From contig NZ_JADQBZ010000004.1 in the NCBI RefSeq assembly GCF_016278365.1, positions 237,723-286,541 of the forward strand: DNA of 48,819 bases, written 5' to 3'. The notes below the pieces were generated by a model. That model saw only the letters and a list, made by a program, of their open reading frames with translations, did no database searches and had not been told where the DNA came from. Positions 25,623-35,991 of this stretch are shown here, piece after piece. Positions within the stretch are counted from its first letter, which is position 1, and the number at the start of each line of letters is the position of its first letter. The position numbers and the translations under genes are program-made. This stretch comes from Methanolobus sp. (GTDB lineage Archaea > Halobacteriota > Methanosarcinia > Methanosarcinales > Methanosarcinaceae).

Positions 25623-26978
25623 ATGAACTCCGGCGACCATGCCCAGCGACTTCGCAGGAACCTTCTCCGGAATTACGGAGTAAAAGTGATGCATTTAGGT
25701 GCAGCAGTGCTTGGATTACGCATACCCCGGGAGTCGGTGGCGGATATATCTAAAAAGGACACTGACACGCTCTACGGGATCCTGCAGTATAATTTCGAGC
25801 AGGTAAGGCCTGATGAGATCAGTGTGATCTATATCATAGCCGATTCAGACCATCTGGAAATGGAGCCTTTGCAGTTCTTTGAGCCTCTGCTGGGAAGTAT
25901 CGGAAATGCACAGCTTGAACTACCTTTGATACAGGCAGGAGATAATCCTGCTGTATTCCTGGATGAAAAAGATGCGTTCATTGAAGATACGTCAAGCTTA
26001 TTTTACTCAGGGGGGCAGGTCCTTGTAGAGCTGACACCAAAAGAATACCTCCCTGGAAATAAAGGTGAGGAGGGTACAGAACCTGCATTTATCCTGGCTT
26101 CAGATATTGAAGTACACAGGGAACTGCAGGAAGACAAGAAAGTCGGGAAGATCATGAATGATTTCGCCCGAAATTCTCCTAAGAAAAGGCTTGCCTCAGG
26201 CAGGCTGAAGTCCGGCAGGCGGGCAGAGGTGCTGACAAAAAGCAAGCGTGGACGTTATGTCAGATACCGGATGCCCGGGGAAAAGATAAACGATATAGCC
26301 ATAGCTCCCACTTTACGCGCAGCTGCCCTGCACGCAAAGGATGGTAAACTTGAGATAATGAGTGGCGATATAAGGGAAAAGGTTCGCAGGAGACGCATTT
26401 CCAGCCTTATCACTGTTGTTTTTGATACGTCCGGTTCCATGGACGAGCAGGATAAGATAATGATCACCAAGGGTGTTGTTATAGCATTACTCAAGGATGC
26501 TTACCAGAGGCGTGACAGGGTTTCACTCGTAACTTACAGCGGCAGGTCTTCCCAGCTTGTGCTGCCTTTCACTTCATCTGTGGAGGCTGCCAAAAGGTAT
26601 CTGGAGAAGGTTCCCTTCGGAGGCACAACACCGATGGCTGCAGGTGTGCTTACCGGAATGGACACCATACTGCGTGAGGTGAAAAAGGAGCCATCGGCTG
26701 TTCCGATAATGGTCCTGGTCACGGATGGGACCGCCAACTGTGCCCTGCACCTGGGAGGCAATATAAGGAGGGAAATATTGCAGGTCTGCAGGCATATAGC
26801 AGAACATCACATCAACCTGCTTCTGATAGATATCAGCCCTACAGGCTCAAAACTGGTGCAGGAGATGGCTACGCAGAGCAACGGCAGTTATTACCATCCC
26901 GGTTCGCTGAGCAAAGAAGCTCTTTATTCTGTCATCAGGCAGGAAAGGGATTCAAGGACGGACTTTGCACTGGTATGA
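25623..26978 (+). CDS. ChlD-type VWA-domain chelatase subunit
   Basis: 451 residues. The N-terminal half is a divergent helical region with an unusual acidic middle, and the C-terminal half is a von Willebrand factor A domain. Its metal-binding MIDAS motif is FDTSGSMDE near residue 272, with the further elements GGTTPMA near 338 and VTDGTANCA near 368. A basic stretch (KKRLASGRLKSGRRAEVLTK) lies between. It begins 13 bases after the ChlI-type gene with AGGGG upstream, so the two are coupled. Together they would form the ATP-driven part of a chelatase, with substrate unassigned. No AAA+ domain is seen in the N-terminus, unlike many bacterial ChlD proteins. Confidence 0.88.
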   Translation: MNSGDHAQRLRRNLLRNYGVKVMHLGAAVLGLRIPRESVADISKKDTDTLYGILQYNFEQVRPDEISVIYIIADSDHLEMEPLQFFEPLLGSIGNAQLELPLIQAGDNPAVFLDEKDAFIEDTSSLFYSGGQVLVELTPKEYLPGNKGEEGTEPAFILASDIEVHRELQEDKKVGKIMNDFARNSPKKRLASGRLKSGRRAEVLTKSKRGRYVRYRMPGEKINDIAIAPTLRAAALHAKDGKLEIMSGDIREKVRRRRISSLITVVFDTSGSMDEQDKIMITKGVVIALLKDAYQRRDRVSLVTYSGRSSQLVLPFTSSVEAAKRYLEKVPFGGTTPMAAGVLTGMDTILREVKKEPSAVPIMVLVTDGTANCALHLGGNIRREILQVCRHIAEHHINLLLIDISPTGSKLVQEMATQSNGSYYHPGSLSKEALYSVIRQERDSRTDFALV

Positions 26979-27028
26979 TGCAGTGAAACAGCCTGGTTTT
27001 ATATTATATCATGCATTAAGCCATAATT

Positions 27029-27583
27029 ATGCTTGAAAAGCTTCACGAGTCTTTAATGAACGCTCCTATAGTACGTAGAGGGGAGTACAATTATTTCATA
27101 CATCCTATCTCTGATGGCGTGCCCTTTCTGGAACCGGAACTCCTTGAGGAGATCACGTCCCATATAACCCAGATAGCCGATATGGATGTTGACAGAATAC
27201 TTACCATCGAGGCCATGGGCATTCCTCTTGCAACATCCCTGTCCATGAGAACAGGTATCCCTTTCTCCATTATCAGGAAGCGCCAGTATGCACTTGACGG
27301 AGAGATCGTTATCTCCCAGAAGACAGGATATTCCAAAGGGGAACTGTATGTGAACTCTGTTAAAAAAGGAGACCGGGTACTCATAGTTGATGATGTGATA
27401 AGTACGGGAGGCACGCTCCTGGCGCTGGTGACCGCACTGCGGGACGCAGGTGTGGAGATATCAGATGCAATTGTTGTGATCGAGCGTGGCGAAGGGGCTT
27501 CTAGGTTACGGGAAATGGGCTTTAATATAAAGACCCTTGTCCACATAAGCGTTAATGAAAAAGGGGTTTCAATAGAGGCATAG
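27029..27583 (+). CDS. hpt: Hypoxanthine/guanine phosphoribosyltransferase, archaeal type
   Basis: 184 residues. The start [20 protein letters not shown] matches archaeal Hpt. The PRPP-binding motif is [13 protein letters not shown] near residue 118, and the flexible loop region [12 protein letters not shown] lies around residue 85. It salvages hypoxanthine and guanine to IMP and GMP; adenine phosphoribosyltransferase relatives share the same fold, so substrate choice is inferred. A TATA box (TTTTATATTATAT, about 26997-27009) lies about 20-30 bases before the ATG, so the transcript is probably leaderless. It ends one base before the dph2 ATG. Confidence 0.9.
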   Translation: MLEKLHESLMNAPIVRRGEYNYFIHPISDGVPFLEPELLEEITSHITQIADMDVDRILTIEAMGIPLATSLSMRTGIPFSIIRKRQYALDGEIVISQKTGYSKGELYVNSVKKGDRVLIVDDVISTGGTLLALVTALRDAGVEISDAIVVIERGEGASRLREMGFNIKTLVHISVNEKGVSIEA

Positions 27584-27584
27584 T

Positions 27585-28577
27585 ATGGGAGAAGAAGGTT
27601 TCGATTTCCAGGTAGATCATATCATTTCCGTGATAAAGGACAGTGGTGCAGGGGTAGTTGGCCTGCAGTTCCCGGAAGGTTTCAAGCGCAGGTCACCTGC
27701 AATTGCAGCACAGATAGAATCCGGGACCGGTGTAAATGTTATCATATCCGGTAATCCCTGTTTCGGAGCATGCGACATAGATGTGGCCCTGCTGGACAAA
27801 GTGGACATGCTTTTCCATTTCGGGCACGCGCCGCTGGATGATAATGCATTGGCTGGAAAGACTTTCTTTATCGAGGTCAGGTCCCGTGCGGATGTGACAG
27901 AGGTTGTGAGGAAGGCATTGCCTGAACTCTCAGGACACAGGATATGCCTGATTACCACAGTCCAGCATGTTCATAAACTGGAAGATGCCTGCAGGATACT
28001 TGAAACCCAGGGCAAGGAATGTGTCATCGGAAAGGGTGACAGTAAGATAGCTTATCCTGGTCAGGTACTCGGGTGCAATTTCTCTGCCGGCCGCGGGGAG
28101 GAATGTGATGAGTATCTTTACATCGGCAGCGGTGAGTTTCACCCTCTTGGTGTTTCACTTGCAACAGGAAAGAATGTGCTTATCGCGGACCCATTCATGA
28201 ATGAGATCCGCCGTGCTGATCCTTCAAGAGTGCTGAGGCAGAGGAGTGCCGTGATAGCAAAATCCCTTGATGCAAAAGTATTCGGGATTATTGTATCCTC
28301 AAAGCCGGGGCAGGAGCGCATGCAACTGGCGCAGGACTTAAAGGATATGGCTGTCAGGCATGGCATGAGTGCTCATATATTTATCATGGACCTGGTGACC
28401 CCGGACCAGTTGCTTCAGTTCAAGGTGGATGCTTTTATTAACACTGCATGCCCGCGGCTTGCTGTGGATGAAGTTGGCAGGTTCAGTGCTCCCATGCTGA
28501 CGCCACAGGAATTTGAGATCGTCCTGGGGGAGAGGTCATGGGAAGCTCTTGTATTTGATGAAATTATAGGTGATTGA
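27585..28577 (+). CDS. dph2: Diphthamide biosynthesis radical enzyme Dph2
   Basis: 330 residues. The three conserved cysteines of archaeal Dph2 that hold a [4Fe-4S] cluster are visible in [11 protein letters not shown] near residue 60, VLGCNFSAG near 163 and [10 protein letters not shown] near 287. Using S-adenosylmethionine, the enzyme transfers a 3-amino-3-carboxypropyl radical to a histidine of elongation factor 2, the first step of diphthamide formation. GAGG lies six bases before the ATG, at the end of hpt. It is followed three bases later by the METTL5-like gene, so hpt-dph2-methyltransferase form one transcript. Confidence 0.95.
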   Translation: MGEEGFDFQVDHIISVIKDSGAGVVGLQFPEGFKRRSPAIAAQIESGTGVNVIISGNPCFGACDIDVALLDKVDMLFHFGHAPLDDNALAGKTFFIEVRSRADVTEVVRKALPELSGHRICLITTVQHVHKLEDACRILETQGKECVIGKGDSKIAYPGQVLGCNFSAGRGEECDEYLYIGSGEFHPLGVSLATGKNVLIADPFMNEIRRADPSRVLRQRSAVIAKSLDAKVFGIIVSSKPGQERMQLAQDLKDMAVRHGMSAHIFIMDLVTPDQLLQFKVDAFINTACPRLAVDEVGRFSAPMLTPQEFEIVLGERSWEALVFDEIIGD

Positions 28578-28580
28578 CCC

Positions 28581-29168
28581 TTGAAACAACGCAAACTCGA
28601 GATGTTGCTTGAAAAAATAGAAGGATTTGATTCCCCAAGTGCAGCTCTTGAGCAGTACGCAACTCCTGCGGTCATTGCTTCTGAAATGCTGCACTTTGCC
28701 TATATGCAGGGTGATCTGGAGGACACGATATTTGACCTTGGCTGCGGGACCGGCATACTTGCCATAGGTGCAAAATTACTTGGTGCTGAGAAAGTTACCG
28801 GGTTTGACCTGGACAAAAAGGCCCTTGAGGTTGCCGCGAGGAATGCGGAGGTGATGGGTGTGGATATTGAGTTTGTCCATTGTGATATCTCCGAGATACA
28901 GGGACATGCTCAAACGGTTGTGATGAATCCTCCTTTTGGGGCCCAGGCAAAAGGTAACGACCGACCGTTCCTTTTAAGTGCCTTGAGAACCAGTGATGTG
29001 GTATATTCCATTCATAATAGTGGGAGCCATGATTTTATCGCCAGATTCATAGGTGATGCCAGGATTACCGACTGGTATGCAACAACGTTTCCGCTAAAGC
29101 GAACATTCAAATTCCATAAAAAAGATGTAGAGAATATCAATGTAGAAATGTACCGTATTATGCGATAA
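28581..29168 (+). CDS. METTL5-like RNA N6-adenine methyltransferase
   Basis: 195 residues with a TTG start preceded by GGTGA. The SAM-binding motif is FDLGCGTGILAIGAKLLG near residue 50, followed by GFDLDKKALEVA. The catalytic tetrapeptide NPPF is seen in VMNPPFGAQAKGNDRPF near residue 116, which indicates adenine N6 methylation. The N-terminal LEQYATPAVIASEMLHFAY is typical of METTL5 relatives, which methylate small-subunit rRNA in eukaryotes. The archaeal target is probably rRNA or tRNA. It ends about 150 bases before the csl4 gene. Confidence 0.9.
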   Translation: MKQRKLEMLLEKIEGFDSPSAALEQYATPAVIASEMLHFAYMQGDLEDTIFDLGCGTGILAIGAKLLGAEKVTGFDLDKKALEVAARNAEVMGVDIEFVHCDISEIQGHAQTVVMNPPFGAQAKGNDRPFLLSALRTSDVVYSIHNSGSHDFIARFIGDARITDWYATTFPLKRTFKFHKKDVENINVEMYRIMR

Positions 29169-29315
29169 ATCCTTAAATCATAATGCTGTTTTATTTGATT
29201 ATTGGTGTTTTCAAACTTTTAATTTGATTTCAGTGTCATAAGAGGGATTCTAATTAGGATAAGAAATAGGAGAAAAACTTCACGCAGGAAGATCAAGTCT
29301 TCCAGTTCCGGGGAT

Positions 29316-30140
29316 ATGCAGGTAAGTGAAGTTGAGGTATCTGTCGATGCCCCCCCTACTCGGAGTGAACCTGCAGAAGCTAAGAAGACCTTTGCCCCTA
29401 AAACAGAGGCGAAGAAAGCAGGAAATGCAAGAACGGAGGCCAAAAAGACCTTCTCTGGGAAATCCGGGGCACGGAAAAGCCCTGCTGCAAAAGCAGAGAT
29501 AAAGGCCAAAGAACGTGAGGCAGAAAAAATAAAAAATCCGCCAGTGAGCGGTTCTGTGGAAGAATACAAAATGGATCCAAAAGAAAGTGTTTTTGTCATG
29601 CCCGGTGACCTGATAGGTACTACCGAAGAGTTTACTGCCGGTGAAGGTGCCTATGTTGATGTGGGTGATATTCATTCAATAGGTACAGGATATGTGCATA
29701 TTGACAGGAACTCAAGAGTAATATCCGTGCTTCCCAAAACCAAAACACCTCCACAGTTGACTGAGGGGGATATTGTTGTTGGCAGCGTTGTAAATATACG
29801 TGAATCCGTTGTTCTGGTTGCGATTGGCGCGATCAAGGGTAAGGGAGAGCGTGAATTCCAGATGGACGGCTCGGCTGCGATTCATGTTTCCAACGTGAGG
29901 GACTCCTTTGTCAAGAATCTTTCTCAGGAGTTTGCTATGTCTGACATTGTTAAGGCAAAGATCATCAACACTCAGAACATGCGTCTGAGTACTGCCGAAG
30001 ATTCACTGGGTGTCATGAGAGCCAGCTGCTCCAAGTGCAGAACTATCCTTGAGAAGGACGAAAATAAACTCAAATGCCCGTCATGTGGCTATATTGAGAA
30101 GAGAAAGTTGTCTTGTGATTACGGAACCGGAATACTCTGA
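29316..30140 (+). CDS. csl4: Exosome RNA-binding subunit Csl4 with Lys/Ala-rich N-terminal extension
   Basis: 274 residues as read from the first ATG in frame. The conserved Csl4 part begins near residue 90 (VFVMPGDLIGTTEEFTAGEG), continues through an S1-like barrel (GDIVVGSVVNIRESVVLVAI), and ends in a zinc ribbon with CSKC and CPSC. Csl4 caps the archaeal RNA exosome and recruits RNA. The first 85 residues are a basic, low-complexity extension (EAKKTFAPKTEAKK-like repeats) not present in typical Csl4 of about 190 residues. The frame is open a further 31 codons upstream to a TAA at 29220, where AGGAG lies at 29268-29272 but no ATG, GTG or TTG follows it in frame, so the true start is uncertain. 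Confidence 0.88.
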   Translation: MQVSEVEVSVDAPPTRSEPAEAKKTFAPKTEAKKAGNARTEAKKTFSGKSGARKSPAAKAEIKAKEREAEKIKNPPVSGSVEEYKMDPKESVFVMPGDLIGTTEEFTAGEGAYVDVGDIHSIGTGYVHIDRNSRVISVLPKTKTPPQLTEGDIVVGSVVNIRESVVLVAIGAIKGKGEREFQMDGSAAIHVSNVRDSFVKNLSQEFAMSDIVKAKIINTQNMRLSTAEDSLGVMRASCSKCRTILEKDENKLKCPSCGYIEKRKLSCDYGTGIL

Positions 30141-30164
30141 ATAACTATAACAGGTGAGATTAAG

Positions 30165-30443
30165 ATGGAATTGAAGATAATTGATAAGGCCGATGACGAA
30201 ATGCATCTTGAGATAAAAGGTGAGACACATACGCTTCTCAACATGCTCAAGTCAGTTCTTCTTGACGACAGCAGAGTGCAGATAGCAACCTATGATATGA
30301 AACATGTTTCTATCAGTGACCCTATACTTTTTGTCAAAACAGATGGCACCGATCCTATAGATGTCATCAAGGATGCACTGAAAGTTCTCATTTCCCAATG
30401 CGATGAGTTCATAGGTGTTTTCTCAAAAGCAATAGAAGCCTGA
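30165..30443 (+). CDS. rpoL: DNA-directed RNA polymerase subunit L
   Basis: 92 residues, the usual length. The motif HLEIKGETHTLLNMLKSVLL is the conserved dimerisation region shared with bacterial alpha and eukaryotic Rpb11; the C-terminus forms the expected amphipathic helix. RpoL pairs with RpoD in archaeal RNA polymerase assembly. AGGTGAG lies six bases before the ATG. It follows csl4 by 24 bases, an order often seen in methanogens, and is closed by a strong terminator. Confidence 0.96.
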   Translation: MELKIIDKADDEMHLEIKGETHTLLNMLKSVLLDDSRVQIATYDMKHVSISDPILFVKTDGTDPIDVIKDALKVLISQCDEFIGVFSKAIEA

Positions 30444-30465
30444 GATTACCCTGAGATTAACTGGA

Positions 30466-30494
30466 GCACCTTTGAGGTGCATTTCTTTTTTTTT
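30466..30494 (+). terminator. Intrinsic terminator after rpoL
   Basis: GCACCT (30466-30471) and AGGTGC (30475-30480) form a 6-bp stem with a 3-nt loop, followed by ATTTC and a run of nine T residues (30486-30494). It ends the csl4-rpoL transcript. Confidence 0.85.
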
Positions 30495-30624
30495 ACAGTT
30501 CTCTGTAGCGATTACCTCAGATTCAGCTTTGTATCTGACTTGTATCTGACATTCATTCTGACAGAGGATCTTTGATGAATATTCTTAATTAGTATTGGCT
30601 CACTATCCAAAAAGGTAATTTTAA

Positions 30625-31797
<1,173 letters not shown>

Positions 31798-31864
31798 TAA
31801 ACTCCCAATGTGTATTCCCCAATTATAATCCAATTGCACGCTTAATAATTACTTCAAATGGACC

Positions 31865-32815
31865 ATGCCCATTAGTACGATACTGAGGAAAAAACGTGCA
31901 GACGAGGCATTAAATAAAGTCAAGGTCAAGGCAGGGACAGTAAATAAGGCTCTCAACAAGCTGATACTTCTTTTCCTGTTTGTGATCCTTCCCCTTCAGG
32001 GTGCCATAATAGCGATCAGACTTGAGTACATAGTTGTTCCTGAACTCATCCTGGTCTTTCTGGAAGCTATTGTAACCATAATGGTGTCATATACAATAGC
32101 GACTGTTTTTCTCAAACTGACCATCTACCTGGTCCCCGAACGTTTTGGCGGTGCAGGCAGTCAGGAAGAAAAGATACTGCTCAGCAAGGCCTATGTAGCG
32201 TTCATCTACGCTCTGTCGACATTGGTCGTTTTCTGGCAGCTTGGTATCGATACCAGGGATATAGCCATATTCCTCGGACTTATTGCCACGGGTTTTGCCT
32301 TTGCGCTGAGGGATATTATATTCTCCTACTTCGCATGGTTCATCCTGCTCACAAAGAAACCCTTCAAGATAGGCGATTACATCGAGATCGGGGATGAGCA
32401 GGGCATGGTCAAGCATATCGGCCTGTTCTACGTTGTGGTGGATCCTACCCCCTCAACATACGAAGACTACCACAAGATACCCAACAAGGTATTCCTTGAG
32501 AAGGCCATCACCAATCACGGCAAGGGTAAATTCAAACTGGCATTCGACTTTTACATCAAAGATATCCCCGCATATCTCGATGAGAAGGTAGAGAGCATCA
32601 GGGAGAAAGCAAGGTCAGCCGGTTACGGAGACGCACGCTTCCACCTCGATTCCGACAAGGATGGCCTGAAACTGATCACCGAATACAAGGCCACATTCGA
32701 ATCCAAAGAAAAAGCAAGACACCATCTGATCTGCATTATCATGGAAGAGATGGGCATCCTGACCCCCGAGGCCGCCAAGGTACATGAACCCAGGAAGGTC
32801 AGGTATTCCCTCTGA
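31865..32815 (+). CDS. MscS-family mechanosensitive channel (copy 1)
   Basis: 316 residues. Three to four transmembrane segments are seen (about 38-60, 66-90, 110-130), and the pore helix is in FLGLIATGFAFALRDIIFSYFAWF. The conserved MscS beta-domain follows (KKPFKIGDYIEIGDEQGMV). Such channels open on membrane tension and release solutes during osmotic downshock. A TATA-like TTATAA at 31822-31827 lies about 40 bases before the ATG; no clear ribosome binding site is present. A closely related paralogue is encoded at 42982-44031. It is followed by tRNA-Gly. Confidence 0.93.
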   Translation: MPISTILRKKRADEALNKVKVKAGTVNKALNKLILLFLFVILPLQGAIIAIRLEYIVVPELILVFLEAIVTIMVSYTIATVFLKLTIYLVPERFGGAGSQEEKILLSKAYVAFIYALSTLVVFWQLGIDTRDIAIFLGLIATGFAFALRDIIFSYFAWFILLTKKPFKIGDYIEIGDEQGMVKHIGLFYVVVDPTPSTYEDYHKIPNKVFLEKAITNHGKGKFKLAFDFYIKDIPAYLDEKVESIREKARSAGYGDARFHLDSDKDGLKLITEYKATFESKEKARHHLICIIMEEMGILTPEAAKVHEPRKVRYSL

Positions 32816-32893
32816 CCCCCATTCCTCTTTTAGCGTGCCCTGATACCATAAAGCCTTTAATCTCAGAAGTATTATTAAGGATGTATCATGCAC

Positions 32894-32964
32894 GCGGCTG
32901 TGGTTTAGCGGTATGACAGAGGCTTCCCAAGCCTTTAACCCGGGTTCGAATCCCGGCAGCCGCA
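32894..32964 (+). tRNA. tRNA-Gly (anticodon CCC)
   Basis: Acceptor GCGGCTG (32894-32900) pairs with CAGCCGC (32957-32963), followed by discriminator A; CCA is not encoded. The anticodon arm is GAGGC-TTCCCAA-GCCTT with anticodon CCC. The T-arm is CCGGG-TTCGAAT-CCCGG. An AT-rich promoter-like stretch precedes it. Confidence 0.95.
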
Positions 32965-33185
32965 TTATTTTTGTGTTACTGGTAAGCTTCAGGAATTCAT
33001 TGTCTTGAAGGTTCATTTTCCATTTTTGTAGAAATCCTCATTTGAATCGCTAATCTAAATAGTAATTTACTTTCAGTTGAATATTTTATAGCATGCTGAA
33101 TAGTCTCTTCAGCATAATTCTTTTTTCAAATGACTAGATGTTTAAGTAACTAATAAATATATAGTGATATAATTGATGTAGTTAT

Positions 33186-33605
33186 ATGAAAAAAGTAATA
33201 ATCCTATTAGTCTTAATTGCTGCTTTAGCAGTTGCAGGATGTACGGAAGAACAACAAACTCCTCAGAATGATTTAAGTCTGGCAGAAAATGTTGAAACTG
33301 TCCAGCAAGATTCAGACGGAGGAATACAGAGTGTTCAGGTGATAGGTCCGGTAAACTATCGGGTGGAGACCTATTGGCAATGGCATGATCAGACTACTGA
33401 GATCTTGGAAAGCAAAAAAGGGAAAAATGTAAAGATTTACGCATCTGGTTTTGAACATATGGGAAAGCTGACAGAAGTAAATGGTTTCTATGTTGTTCTC
33501 CATGACAATACAGTAGGAGGAATCCGTGACAGTATTGCTGGGGAAATGTATGTTAGTATAGATTCCATATCTGCAATCGTGGAAGTGCCATCTGTAGTAA
33601 TGTAA
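33186..33605 (+). CDS. Lipoprotein of unknown function
   Basis: 139 residues. An N-terminal hydrophobic segment ends in a lipobox-like AVAGC, so Cys19 may be lipid-modified and tether the protein outside the membrane. The mature part has a disordered Gln/Asp/Glu-rich linker and a small beta-rich domain (about 50-139) with KNVKIYASGFEHMGKLTEVN and GEMYVSIDSISAIVEV, which resembles an Sm-like or small barrel pattern by eye only. The TATA-like AATATATAGTGATA near 33157 suggests a nearly leaderless transcript. It has no operon partner; the decayed cas1 region follows on the other strand. Confidence 0.8.
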   Translation: MKKVIILLVLIAALAVAGCTEEQQTPQNDLSLAENVETVQQDSDGGIQSVQVIGPVNYRVETYWQWHDQTTEILESKKGKNVKIYASGFEHMGKLTEVNGFYVVLHDNTVGGIRDSIAGEMYVSIDSISAIVEVPSVVM

Positions 33606-33717
33606 CACTCGTCGGTTTCACATAATACAAGGAGGGGCCTTGTAGAAAACCTGGCTAGATCATCATCGATAAGGTCAAAATGGCAAATGTTTTCAATCTG
33701 GGATAGTACATTTTAAA

Positions 33718-34197
33718 TTATTGGTAACTTGGATATTTGTTAGAATATTGAGGATTTCTACAGAGCCTTTTTCTTGTTCATCCCTTCTTGAATCCTTCAG
33801 TAAGCTTCTTTGATTCTGATGGCTTTACCTAGAGAGTAACTTTCTGTCTTGGTGAAGCCCTTATTACTCATTTCCCAGATTCTATTAGGCTAATAACTGT
33901 AAGATCTACAAGGAATTGAAATGGCTCTTGCAGGTTATACTTTAAACTGTCTTTACTTGGATTCATTTAATGCAGGAACCCAACATTAGAATCAAGGCTA
34001 ACAGTATTTATGGCTCTTAAGCATTCAGTTTCAAGCAATGCATAACCAGGATTTAACATGGCATTAACTTGATTTCCTGCTCCTGTAGCTCTCTGGTATT
34101 GTTCACTTCTCAAACAGAAATCATCTTCAGGAGCATTGCTTTTGTAAGTCATTCCATCATTTCCATGCAACTCCATCTTCGCCCCCATAATGTCCAC
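33718..34197 (-). pseudogene. cas1: Decayed cas1 fragment (CRISPR integrase C-terminal part)
   Basis: On the minus strand the peptide QYQRATGAGNQVNAMLNPGY, then ALLETECLRAINTVSLDSNV, then GFLH is a clear Cas1 core. After GFLH the expected Glu codon is TAA (33967-33969). The same frame then continues MNPSKDSLKYNLQEPFQFLV and DLTVISLIESGK, again Cas1-like. Where family members have the catalytic Asp in a Y-D-L motif, this copy has Asn (YNL). After SGK a stop and at least two frame changes are needed to follow FTKTESYSL and KPSESKKLTEGFKKG. The N-terminal half is missing. No cas2, other cas gene or repeat array is seen nearby, so this is a relic of a lost adaptation module. Confidence 0.85.
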
Positions 34198-34261
34198 CAG
34201 AAATTATATATGTTGATTTCTCTTATTTACTGTAATCACTGGAAATAGTGTAAATGTGGTT

Positions 34262-34756
34262 ATGATGAAAACTACAAAAAAGGAATTTGAGAATCTTGTG
34301 TATCAGGGGATAAAGTCCCAGGGATTTGACGAATTGTCATCCAGGCTGATCGCAATATTGTATTCTGAACCGGATCCACTGACACTGGAAGAGCTTTCTG
34401 CGATCACGGGGTATAGTTTTTCGGCTGTGAGTGCAACAATGAAGCTGCTTAGTGGCATAAAGGTCGTGGAGAAAACAAAGAAAGCCGGTTCAAAAAAGTT
34501 ATACTTTTCAGTTCAGAGGAATATGTTGACGCTCACCATTGCTGCAATAAGGTCCAAGAGTGAATTCATGGTAGCTCCTGCACTTAATGATCTTCCCGGT
34601 ATAATTGAAAAATGCAGGAACAGCAGAGCGGAAGATTCGGAAAGGACACTCAGGATAATAGAACAATATTATCAGCAAATGGTTGCACTGGATCTGATTT
34701 TTAAAAACCTGATCGAATTTACGGAAAAACTTCAAAAAGAGATGATCACAGAATGA
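34262..34756 (+). CDS. GbsR/MarR-like transcriptional regulator
   Basis: About 164 residues; start candidates are GTG 34256, ATG 34262 and ATG 34265, none with a strong ribosome binding site. A winged-helix domain (about 20-85) is seen in LSSRLIAILYSEPDPLTLEE and LSAITGYSFSAVSATMKLLS, followed by a wing with KKAGSKKLYFS. The C-terminal helix would dimerise. Proteins of this type control membrane or osmolyte transport genes. It overlaps the next gene by four bases (ATGA), so it very likely regulates its own operon with the secreted protein and ABC transporter. A TATA-like TTATATATG lies near 34204. Confidence 0.85.
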   Translation: MMKTTKKEFENLVYQGIKSQGFDELSSRLIAILYSEPDPLTLEELSAITGYSFSAVSATMKLLSGIKVVEKTKKAGSKKLYFSVQRNMLTLTIAAIRSKSEFMVAPALNDLPGIIEKCRNSRAEDSERTLRIIEQYYQQMVALDLIFKNLIEFTEKLQKEMITE

Positions 34757-35982
34757 ATCACAATACAAAACTGGCATTTTTGGTCCTGTTTATCTTTACA
34801 ATCCTTTTAACAGGAATAAATACTGTTCAGGCAGTATCTGCCGGTGATGAATGTTTAAATGCGGTTGTAGAGAACATCAGTCCAGGTTCTGTAGGAATAA
34901 ACGAACAATTCACCGTGGGTATCAGTCTTGAGAATTGCGGCACCAGGGTTCCTGAAAACATCACCTTTGAAATAATACGCATCCCACCGGATATCATAGT
35001 TACGGAAGATCTGGTCGCCTACTTTCCCCAATTCGTGTACCGTGACAGCGAAAGGCAGCTAAGGTACCATATGAAGACAACACCGGATGCAAACCCCGGC
35101 CCTCATATCATAAAAATGAGACTGACATACGGAAGCGAGGATGCATACGTAATAAAATACTATGATGTCGAAGTGATGGTGACAGGCGAACATGCAGAAC
35201 CGAGGATATCTTCTGTCAGAACGAATCCCCAATATATCTATGAGGGGGATACTGTTGATCTGAATCTGGAGATAGAGAACTTCGGGGAGGCAATAGCAAA
35301 ATCCGCAGTAGTCAACCTGGATCACAATTTCAAGGGAATCACCAACTCTACGATTGGCTCTCTTGCCCCCGGTGGCAACCAGACCGCATTATTCAAGTTC
35401 AAGGCAAGCACGGCCGGCACATTTGTGATACCTGTTATCATAAGCTATGAAGACGACTACGGGAAGCAAAGGGACGAATATGACATCCAGTTGACCGTGC
35501 TTGACAGGAAAGGGAATCTCAATGTTGCATCGGTAAAGGTCAATCCGGTTCTCCCCTATGACGGGGATACTGTCGAACTGACAATGAGGATCGAGAACTC
35601 CGGCGACAATACTATAAATTCGATACGGGTTTATTACGATCACCCGTTCAAAGGATTAAAGGAATCTTTCATAGGAACCCTTGCCCCCAATGAGGACGGG
35701 CCTGCCGTAATTACTTTTGTAGCGGACCGGGCAGGAGAATATGAGCTGCCGGTAACCATAACATACAGTGACGATTTTGGAGAAGAACAGATCAGAACCA
35801 ACATCAATCTCATTGTTATGGAAAAGAACAGCGGGATAGGAACAATGATAATCTTATTGCTTATCCTGGCAGTTATTGGCGGTCTTATCTATTATAATTA
35901 CAGGACCACAAGATCAAAAGATGCGGTTATCAGGCAGCTGATGGAAGGCAACGATAATTCCGGTAACGACAAAAAAGAATGA
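34753..35982 (+). CDS. Membrane-anchored extracellular protein with tandem CARDB-like domains
   Basis: 409 residues. A signal peptide (about 1-28) is followed by three beta-sandwich domains. The last two are obvious repeats with matching segments: YIYEGDTVDLNLEIENFGEA versus LPYDGDTVELTMRIENSGDN, and TIGSLAPGGNQTA versus FIGTLAPNEDGPA. This is the CARDB/S-layer-like (COG1361-type) pattern. A transmembrane helix near 358-378 and a charged cytoplasmic tail (RTTRSKDAVIRQLMEGND) anchor it. In related operons such proteins act with the adjacent MacB-type transporter. It is coupled to the upstream regulator and lies ten bases before the permease gene. Confidence 0.88.
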   Translation: MNHNTKLAFLVLFIFTILLTGINTVQAVSAGDECLNAVVENISPGSVGINEQFTVGISLENCGTRVPENITFEIIRIPPDIIVTEDLVAYFPQFVYRDSERQLRYHMKTTPDANPGPHIIKMRLTYGSEDAYVIKYYDVEVMVTGEHAEPRISSVRTNPQYIYEGDTVDLNLEIENFGEAIAKSAVVNLDHNFKGITNSTIGSLAPGGNQTALFKFKASTAGTFVIPVIISYEDDYGKQRDEYDIQLTVLDRKGNLNVASVKVNPVLPYDGDTVELTMRIENSGDNTINSIRVYYDHPFKGLKESFIGTLAPNEDGPAVITFVADRAGEYELPVTITYSDDFGEEQIRTNINLIVMEKNSGIGTMIILLLILAVIGGLIYYNYRTTRSKDAVIRQLMEGNDNSGNDKKE

Positions 35983-35991
35983 GGGCTCAAT

